Assembly (NCBI GenBank): GCA_038232935.1
Contig: JBBSMX010000146.1
Span: 1 to 10,315, forward strand
DNA: 10,315 nucleotides
Origin: JBBSMX01 sp038232935
GTDB taxonomy: Bacteria > Bacteroidota > Rhodothermia > Rhodothermales > JANQRZ01
Direction: 5' to 3'
In this document: in pieces, positions 1 through 6,500 of the stretch
Numbering within the stretch: the stretch's first letter is position 1
How the letters are laid out: the number at the start of each line of letters is the position of its first letter
Notes under the pieces: generated by a model
Database searches by the model: none
The model's input: the letters and a program-made list of their open reading frames with translations, nothing else
What the model was told of the DNA's origin: nothing
Made by a program: the position numbers and the translations under genes

Positions 1-35
1 AGGCGGGTGGCCTGGTCGAGTACATTGCTGGTCAT
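1..35 (-). CDS. possible first codons of a leftward gene running off the window edge
   Basis: On the minus strand an ATG at 35-33 opens a frame reading MTSNVLDQATR to the window edge, eleven full codons. Most codons end in G or C, as in the real genes here, and the peptide looks like a soluble protein N-terminus. No ribosome binding site is obvious, but that is true of most genes in this window. The stretch is too short to assign a family. It would be transcribed divergently from the amidohydrolase gene at 466. The alternative is that it is non-coding. Confidence 0.25.
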   Translation of the reverse strand, partial: MTSNVLDQATR

Positions 36-118
36 CGGGTTGGCGGGGTTGCTGGTGCGAGGGGAGTGGTCAACTCCACCCTACGCACGACGCAGCGACT
101 TGCCAACCCGTTCTCTAC

Positions 119-163
119 TTCAACCCGCGACTGACGTTGAATCAACTTCAGTCGTGGGTCGAA
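119..163. repeat. 45-bp imperfect palindrome (22-nt arms)
   Basis: Arms 119-140 and 142-163 around a single central base pair with each other. By hand count 19 of 22 positions are Watson-Crick pairs, with one G-T wobble (127/155) and mismatches at 122/160 and 135/147. The core of each arm is CGACTGA / TCAGTCG followed inward by GTTGA / TCAAC. No T-run follows on either strand, so a classical intrinsic terminator is unlikely. Size and shape fit a REP-like or other dispersed palindromic element, but only one copy is visible here, so the class is inferred. Confidence 0.6.
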
Positions 164-207
164 AACCAGTACGTCAAGTCAGGGAATCCACCCCACCACG
201 AATAACA

Positions 208-241
208 GTCATCCCCGCGCAGGCGGGGGGTCAGGGATGAC
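208..241. repeat. palindromic intergenic repeat of the GTCATCCCCGC...GCGGGG type
   Basis: The outer arms GTCATCCC (208-215) and GGGATGAC (234-241) are exact reverse complements. An alternative inner hairpin pairs CCCCGC (213-218) with GCGGGG (223-228) over a 4-nt loop. Translation on the plus strand gives VIPAQAG and on the minus strand LTPRLRGDD. From general knowledge these are peptides that recur in spurious ORFs across many genomes, because this kind of intergenic palindrome is dispersed. The mobilising agent, if any, is not visible here. Confidence 0.6.
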
Positions 242-465
242 GTAGGGTTGGAGTCGAGATAGCCATCAGCGCAGAAGAGCTTTTCGGAGACGTTTCTCAA
301 CCCAAGACCAACACACACGTTTGACTCACGCGCCCCGGCGAACGAACGCCGGAGATACGCGGGCGCGGCACCGAGACAGATTCCCCGCGCCCCGCTCCGA
401 AAACCTCCGTACGGATCCGGCGTACACGCTGCCCTCTCGACCCGACCGTCCACGCTTTCCCACTC

Positions 466-1662
466 GTGCTCCCTACGCCCCCTCTCGCTCCTACGCGCAC
501 CGACGAATCGTTCGGCGCATTTCTGACCGACCTTCGCCGTCATCTCCACCAGCACCCCGAAATCGGGTTTGAGGAGCACGCGACCTCGGCGACGCTCCGC
601 GCCCTGCTCATAGCGCACGGGTTCGAGGTCGTCGGGCCACTCGCCGAGACCGGGTTCTACGTCGAGATCGAGGGCGCGCACCCCGGCCCGACGGTGGCGT
701 ACCGGACCGAACTCGACGCGCTCCCGATGCAGGACGCCAAGACCTGCGCCTACGCTTCGACGATCCCCGGCAAGGCCCACCTCTGCGGGCACGACGCCCA
801 CATGGCCGTCGCCGTCGGCGTGGCGCTGCTGCTGCGCGAGCGGCGGGAGGCGCTGCACGGGACGGCCCGCGTCCTCTTCCAGCCGAACGAGGAGAGCAGC
901 CCCTCCGGTGCGCCTCGGATGATCGAAGACGGCGTACTCGAAGGCGTCCGCGAGATCTTCTGCATCCACGTCGATCCGGGCCTCGAGGCCGGCCGGTTCG
1001 GGCTGCGTGCCGGACCCGTGACGGCGGCGGCAGCGCCGTGGACGGTCCGCGTCGTCAGCGGGCAAGCGGGGCACTCGGCCCGGCCGCACGAGACGGTCGA
1101 CACGGTCTGGCTGGCGACGCAGATCCTCACCACGTTCTACCAGCTCCCCGGCCGCGTCCACGACGCCCGCCGGACGGCCGTGCTCACGGCCTGCCGCTTC
1201 CGCGCGGGCGAGGCCCTCAACGTGATCCCCGCCGAGGTCGAGTTCGGCGGGACGCTCCGCTGCGTGGACCTCGACGCGCTCCGCCTGCTGACCGACACGA
1301 TGCGAGCGGTGGCCGAGGAGGCCGGCGCGCTCTACGGAGCCGAGGTGGCGTTCGAGACAGACCTCAGCCTCCCGCCCGTTGTCAACGACCCCGCGCTCGT
1401 CGAGGCGGTGCGCGGCATCGTCACAGAGCAGCACGGTGAAGGGGCGGCGTACGCGATCCCCGAGCCGAGCATGGGTGGTGAGGACTTCGCGTTCTACGGG
1501 CAGGAGGTGCCCGCGATGCTGCTCCGCGTCGGCACCGCGTCCGGGCCGGAGACGAGCTACCCCCTCCACCATGCCCGCTTCGACGTGACCGACGAAGCGC
1601 TTCCCGCCGCCGCCCGCCTCATGGCCGACGTACTCGCACGACAACTAAGCGGCGAGGGCTGA
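466..1662 (+). CDS. M20-family metallo-amidohydrolase (M20D-like)
   Basis: This 398-residue cytoplasmic enzyme (no signal peptide) fits the usual length of M20D aminoacylase/amidohydrolases. These cleave amide bonds of N-acyl amino acids such as hippurate or indole-acetyl conjugates, using two metal ions. The expected landmarks occur in order: a DALP motif at 84-87, CGHDAH at 107-112 (metal ligands C107 and H109), FQPNEE at 138-143 (catalytic E142, ligand E143), H168 in IHVDP, a lid/dimerisation region around 190-300 containing GHSARPH, MGGEDFAFY at 336-344, and H368 near the end. The segment before DALP reads RTEL, with Glu where many relatives have Asp, perhaps a subfamily mark. The GTG at 466 is the only start codon between the upstream in-frame stop (322-324) and the conserved N-terminus. 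No Shine-Dalgarno sequence is seen. The substrate cannot be told from sequence or neighbours; N-acetyl-diaminopimelate or another acyl-amino acid is possible. Confidence 0.93.
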   Translation: MLPTPPLAPTRTDESFGAFLTDLRRHLHQHPEIGFEEHATSATLRALLIAHGFEVVGPLAETGFYVEIEGAHPGPTVAYRTELDALPMQDAKTCAYASTIPGKAHLCGHDAHMAVAVGVALLLRERREALHGTARVLFQPNEESSPSGAPRMIEDGVLEGVREIFCIHVDPGLEAGRFGLRAGPVTAAAAPWTVRVVSGQAGHSARPHETVDTVWLATQILTTFYQLPGRVHDARRTAVLTACRFRAGEALNVIPAEVEFGGTLRCVDLDALRLLTDTMRAVAEEAGALYGAEVAFETDLSLPPVVNDPALVEAVRGIVTEQHGEGAAYAIPEPSMGGEDFAFYGQEVPAMLLRVGTASGPETSYPLHHARFDVTDEALPAAARLMADVLARQLSGEG

Positions 1663-1672
1663 TCAGATCAGC
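1658..1672. repeat. 15-bp perfect palindrome across two convergent stop codons
   Basis: GCTGATC and GATCAGC flank a single central A. The palindrome contains the TGA of the amidohydrolase (1660-1662) and, on the other strand, the TGA of the leftward propeller gene (1668-1670). It could form a short hairpin (6-bp stem, 3-nt loop) in either transcript. There is no T-tract, so a terminator role is only possible. No other terminator is visible between the two genes. Confidence 0.4.
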
Positions 1673-3383
1673 GGACGACGACGAGGCGGCGGGTGAGCGA
1701 CGCCGTCTCACTCTGGAAGCGCACGAGGTAGATCCCGCTCGGAAGGGCAGTCGTGCCGAGCGAGAAGTGATGCTCACCCGGCGCGAGCCATCCCTCGTGG
1801 AGCATGACCACCGCCCGCCCGAGCACATCGTAGACCGTGAGCCGCACCTCGGATGCCATGTCGAGCATGAGCGGCAACGTCACCGTCCCGTCCGACGGGT
1901 TTGGGTACGCCGCGCCCAACTCAGCCTCCGGCTTTCCCGGCTCATCCTGCGGCCCGCTCTCTGCCGCTACCGGCAGCGGGGCCGCCGTCCGCCACACGCC
2001 CCGGTCCGTCCCCACGTACAGCCGACCGTCCCGCCCCACCTCGAACACTCGCACCCCGAACCCGCCCCACCCGTTCGTCGAGTCCGCCACGACCTTCCAC
2101 GTCTGGCCCCCGTCGGCCGAGGCCAGCACCGGCCCCACGCTCGGGGCCGTGCCGGGGATGTCGTCCCGAACCCCGGCGAACACTGTCCCGCCCACCGTCT
2201 GCACCTCGATCCAGTCGGGGCTCTCCAGCCCGTAGGCGCCCGCCTCTACCGCCAGCACCCCCGACCACGTCTGCCCCCCGTCCTCGCTCCGGTAGACGGC
2301 CGGGCGGCCGAGCCCGAAGTCGCGCACGCCCGCGAAGGCGACGCCGCCGAAGGGGTGCCCCGACTCGGGTGCGAACGTGAGGGAGTATACGACGAAGCGG
2401 CCCGGTGCCCACAGCGCCGAGGGCGTCCACGTCTGCCCGCCGTCGCCGGAGAAGACCACCCCGTTCCACACCCCGCCGAGGAGACGGCCCTCCGGGAGCG
2501 ATGCCGAGGGCACAACTTCAGCGAGGGCGGCGGGCTCGCCGCCCATTGGTCCGCCGCCAAGCCAGGAGCCGGCGGTACCACCGTCGTAGGAGCGCGAGCA
2601 GGAGTAGGAGCCGCAAGCGTAGACGGCCCCATCGAGGGCGGGGAGCGTGCTCTGGAAGAGGACGGAGATGCCGTGGCCGATGACGCCGTGCTCCCAGGTG
2701 AACCCGCCATCGGTCGAGCGCTCCCCGTCAGAACCAGTGCCGGCGCGCGAGCCGATGAGGAGGTAGTCCTCCGTCGTCGAAGTCATGAACTCCGCTCGAC
2801 ATTGCGATTGAGCACAGGTCCGCTCCCAATCATTCGCCCCAGGCACGAAGCGGAAGACGCCGAGCACATTGACGGCGTAAAGGGTATCGACGGAGCCGTC
2901 GGGGTCTTGGCCAGCCCGGAAAGCGATGCCCTCAATGCGCGACCGGAGGAGGTCGCCCTGCCCGGTGCCTACGAGTTCCCACGTCAGCGGGGGCGGCGTC
3001 TGCGCCGAGACTACGGGGGCGGCGAGATCGCCCGAGAGCACAGTGACGTGTGTATCGGGATCGCGCTCGTCGCGGGTCGCTTCGGTCCCGTCGAACCCGC
3101 CGTAGAGGACGGTGCCACTCACGAGGACGAACGAGGCGTCGCGGTCAGCGGTGGAGGCGGGGCGGTACGTCCCTTCGGCCACCCACACCTCGTCGCCCGC
3201 CTCCGCTGCGGCGAGGGCCTGTTGGAGCCCGGGGAAGGCGTCGGCCCACGACGTACCGTCGGCCGCGCCGGTGGCGTCGGCGTCCACGAAGAAGATGGGC
3301 TGGGCCACGGCCGGGACGCTTGCGAGGAGCACGAAGCTCAGAAGGAGCATGTGTAAGGTCAGAGATTGAATCATGCTGTGCAT
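1668..3383 (-). CDS. secreted Asp-box (BNR) beta-propeller protein with T9SS-type C-terminal sorting domain
   Basis: The product is 571 residues from this start. Residues 1-27 form a signal peptide (hydrophobic core, cleavage near AVA/Q). Residues 31-120 resemble the start of secreted right-handed beta-helix proteins (FVDADATG, WADAF, LQQAL, VWVAEGTY, LYGGFDGTE, TVLSGDL). Instead of a long beta-helix, a propeller-like region follows, with Asp-boxes STDGGFTW (223), SGDGGQTW (312), SEDGGQTW (366) and SADGGQTW (422), and a degenerate one near 265. Two C-x4-C pairs (190/195, 257/262) are the only cysteines. From about 490 a T9SS type A-like sorting domain begins with YPNP, continues with LTVYDVLGRAV and SGIYLVRF, and ends in RRLVVVR. 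The protein is probably exported and surface-attached or released; no enzymatic residues are recognised. An ATG at 3464-3462 preceded by a GGGAGGGG stretch would add 27 residues. Those codons lack G/C-ending bias and would spoil the signal peptide, so the inner ATG is preferred. Confidence 0.85.
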   Translation of the reverse strand: MHSMIQSLTLHMLLLSFVLLASVPAVAQPIFFVDADATGAADGTSWADAFPGLQQALAAAEAGDEVWVAEGTYRPASTADRDASFVLVSGTVLYGGFDGTEATRDERDPDTHVTVLSGDLAAPVVSAQTPPPLTWELVGTGQGDLLRSRIEGIAFRAGQDPDGSVDTLYAVNVLGVFRFVPGANDWERTCAQSQCRAEFMTSTTEDYLLIGSRAGTGSDGERSTDGGFTWEHGVIGHGISVLFQSTLPALDGAVYACGSYSCSRSYDGGTAGSWLGGGPMGGEPAALAEVVPSASLPEGRLLGGVWNGVVFSGDGGQTWTPSALWAPGRFVVYSLTFAPESGHPFGGVAFAGVRDFGLGRPAVYRSEDGGQTWSGVLAVEAGAYGLESPDWIEVQTVGGTVFAGVRDDIPGTAPSVGPVLASADGGQTWKVVADSTNGWGGFGVRVFEVGRDGRLYVGTDRGVWRTAAPLPVAAESGPQDEPGKPEAELGAAYPNPSDGTVTLPLMLDMASEVRLTVYDVLGRAVVMLHEGWLAPGEHHFSLGTTALPSGIYLVRFQSETASLTRRLVVVR

Positions 3384-3562
3384 GAGGTTCTCACGCCGAG
3401 CGCACGAGCGTGATCCGCTCAGTGGCGTCCATACCTCGACACGTCCCCACGTCCTTACCCCCATACGTCACCCCTCCCTTCTCTCCCGGCCGTGCCCTAT
3501 ACTATGCGGCGACGCCGGACGACGCCCCGGCCTCCGTATCCCGCTGATCGTCTCGCGCCCCT
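3384..3562. promoter_or_regulatory. divergent intergenic region with candidate -10 box
   Basis: This stretch separates the start codons of two exported proteins and must hold both promoters. On the plus strand TATACT (3498-3503) matches a sigma70 -10 hexamer at five of six positions, about 60 nt before the ATG at 3563; no good -35 hexamer lies 16-18 nt upstream. On the minus strand the same AT-rich spot reads TAGTAT, a weaker match. No operator-like repeat was noticed. The assignment rests on position and one hexamer only. Confidence 0.3.
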
Positions 3563-6500
3563 ATGCTCGGGCTTCGCCGCGCCCTACCGCTCCTCTTCGC
3601 CCTCCTCCTCGCCCCCGCCGCGCTCGCGCAGGTCGAGGACTACTTCGCCGACGGCGACTTCACCGCCAAACCGCCGTGGACCGGCGATGCCGATCGCTTC
3701 ACCGTCGTCCCCTTCGGCGCGGACTTCGCGCTCCGCTCGGACGGCCTCGCGGCCAGCGACACGATCTCGCTCGCTACGGCGTCGGACGTGACCGCCGGCC
3801 GCTGGGCGTTCACGTTCCACTGGGAAGCCAACCTCACGAACGCGAACGGCACCCGCGTCTACCTCGTCGCCGACACGCCGGAGCTGACGGGCAACGTGCA
3901 GGGATACTACATCCAGCTCGGCACGAACAACTCGGACGAGGTCCGGCTCTACCGGCAGGACGGCCCCGCGCCCACTCGCACCGAAATCGGGGCCAGCGAC
4001 AGTGCCATCGTGGTCGGCGATGAGGGAACGGTGTTCGTCGAAGTAGTGCGCGACGGCGGCGGGACGTGGAGCGTGCGTGTGGACGGCGCGCCCGTCATCA
4101 GCGGCGTGCAGGACGCCACGTACACCACGAGCGCCGCCCTCGGCGTGTGGCTCAAGCATTCCACGGCGAACGGCGCGGCCTTTTTCTGGGACGACTTCTT
4201 CGCCGATCCCGACACGGGCGGCGACCTCACCCCGCCCGCCCCCCTCAGCGTGGCGGTGCAGGACAACGGCGGCACCCTCCTCGTGCAGTTCGACGAGCCG
4301 CTCGACCCGGCAACCGTGCAGCCCGGCGACTTCTCGCTCGACGGCGGCATCGGTCCTCCGAGCGCAGCGGTGGTCGTCGGGAATGGGGCGACGGTGCGGC
4401 TCACGTTCGATCCACCGATCCCGACGGGCGACTACGTCCTCTCGATCAGCGACCTCGCCGACCCCGCCGGCAACACGATCCCGCCGGGCACAACCATCGC
4501 CTTTACGTTTGAGGCCGACACCACGCCGCCCGAGCTAATCGCCGCCCAGGCTACGGACGCGACGACCGTCGTCGTCACGTTCAACGAGCCGGTCACGGGC
4601 TGCGACGTGACGCGCTACGAGATCGACCACGGGATCGGCCAGCCCGCTACGATTGTCTGCCTGCCCGATCCCTCGTCCGAGCGGACCCTCCTGCTCGGCC
4701 AGCCGCTTCAGGCAGGGCTGACCTACACCGTCACCGCCCGCAACGTACCGGACGGGGCCGGGAACGTGCAGCCCGAGACCTCGACGCCGTTCTTCTTCGG
4801 CGACTTCGACGCGCCCGCGCCGCGCGACATCGTCGTCAACGAGGTCATGTACGACCCGCCGGACGTGGCGAGCGACGAGTACGTCGAGCTCTTCAACCGC
4901 TCCGACCGGACCTTCGACCTCAGCGATTTCACCCTCTCGGACAACACGTCGAACCCGGTCCCGATCACGGACCAGCAGACGGCGCTAGGGCCGGGCGAGT
5001 ACGCCGTGCTCGTCCGCGACCCCGACGCCTTCCAGCTCCAGTTCCCCGACGTGCCGTTCCTCGCCGTCGCGAGCTTCCCCGCGCTCAACAACAGCGGCGA
5101 CACACCGACGATCCGCTTTGGCGATACCGTGATCGACGCCGTGCCGTACGTGCCGGGTTGGGGCGGCACCGACGCCGCGCTCGAACGCCGCGACCCCGAC
5201 GGCCCGAGCACGAGCGCGTCGAACTTCGCCACCTCCACCGACCCGCGCGGCGGCACGCCGGGCGCGCAGAACTCCGTGTTCGAGGTGGACACCACGCCGC
5301 CCGCGCCCGTGGACGCCGAGGTCAGCATGGGCGGGCAGACCGTCACCGTGTTCTTCGACGAGCCGCTCGACCCGGCTACCGTCGTCCCTGGCAACTTCGT
5401 GCTCGACGGCGAGGCTCCGGCCGTGGCGAGCGCGAACTACGACGAGACGAACACGGCCGCCGTGCTGACACTCGCCGCTCCACTCGCGCCCGGCAGCTAC
5501 ACCGTCACCATCACCGGCGTCGCTGACGAGCGCGGGAATACAACGAACGGCGCGACCATCGGTGTGACCTACGACCCCGATGTGACCCCGCCCGCCCTCG
5601 CGTCCGTCAGCGCCCTCGACGCGACGACGGTCGCCGTCGTCTTCACCGAGCCGATGGACGAGGGATCGGCCGGCAATCCGGCGAACTATGCCATCGACGA
5701 CGGGATCGGACAGCCTGTTTCGGTGACATACGCGCCGAACGGCGATCCGGCGCGCGTCGTCCTCACCCTCGGCACGCCGCTCGACGGGCCGCAGACGTAC
5801 ACGCTCACTGTCACCAACATCGCCGATCTCAACGGCAACGTGCTCGACTCCGACACCGCGCCGTTCTTCTTCGGCGAAGGCGACGTGCCCGCGCCGCGCG
5901 ACATCGTCGTCAACGAGGTCATGTACGACCCGCCGGACGTGGCGAGCGACGAGTACGTCGAGCTCTTCAACCGCTCCGACCGGACCTTCGACCTCAGCGA
6001 TTTCACCCTCTCGGACCTCACGAGCACGACGCCGATCACCGCCGATCCCGTCTTCCTCCTGCCCGGCGAGTACGTCGCGCTCGTCCGCGATCCTGCGGCG
6101 TTCCCGCTCCAGTTCCCCGACGTGCCGTTCCTCGCCGTCGCCGGTTTCCCCGGCCTCAACAATGGCGGCGACGCCGTCGTGATCCGCCACACGCCGAGCG
6201 GCGTTCGCGTCGATTCCGTCCGCTACCAGCCCGATTGGGGCGGGACCGACGCCTCGCTCGAACGCCGCAGCACGGACGGGCCGAGCAACGTCGCCTCCAA
6301 CTTCGCCACGTCGCTCGATCCGCGCGGCGGCACACCCGCGGCCCCGAACAGCGTCCCCCCAGACACCGACCCGCCGACGCTCGTGGACGTCGATGTGGCG
6401 GCCGACGGGCTTACGCTGACCGTGTTCTTCAGTGAGCCGCTCGACACCACGACCGTCACGGCGGGCGCGTTCACGCTCAGCGGCGGTGCCCCCGCCGTCG

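Larger units (their letters stand above)
36..465. other. intergenic region with palindromes, no supported gene
   Basis: No convincing gene lies here. A rightward frame from a GTG at 7 to a stop at 238-240 runs straight through two palindromes and shows no family resemblance beyond the first 30 residues. Its end reads TVIPAQAG, a peptide typical of mistranslated intergenic repeats. The stretch 242-465 has mixed composition, no recognisable promoter and no long structure that I can see; it presumably holds the promoter of the gene starting at 466. Confidence 0.5.

Noticed and set aside
119..163. Integron attC site
   Set aside because: The palindrome lacks clear GTTRRRY / RYYYAAC core sites at its ends, and no integrase or gene cassettes are visible.
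7..240. Rightward 77-residue frame from a GTG
   Set aside because: It runs through two palindromes and ends in the typical mistranslated peptide VIPAQAG; no family resemblance and no downstream partner.
148..1644. Leftward 498-residue frame over the amidohydrolase
   Set aside because: Antisense of a clearly recognised M20 enzyme; Arg/Glu/Val-rich composition typical of antisense frames in high-GC genes, and no motifs.
1767..3356. Rightward 529-residue frame over the propeller gene
   Set aside because: The opposite strand has a signal peptide, four Asp-boxes and a sorting domain; this frame is rich in Arg/His/Pro with no domain.
3384..3464. Upstream ATG at 3464 as start of the propeller gene
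   Set aside because: There is a good GGGAGGGG before it, but the 27 added codons lack G/C-ending bias and would put a long hydrophilic stretch before the signal peptide. Kept only as an alternative.
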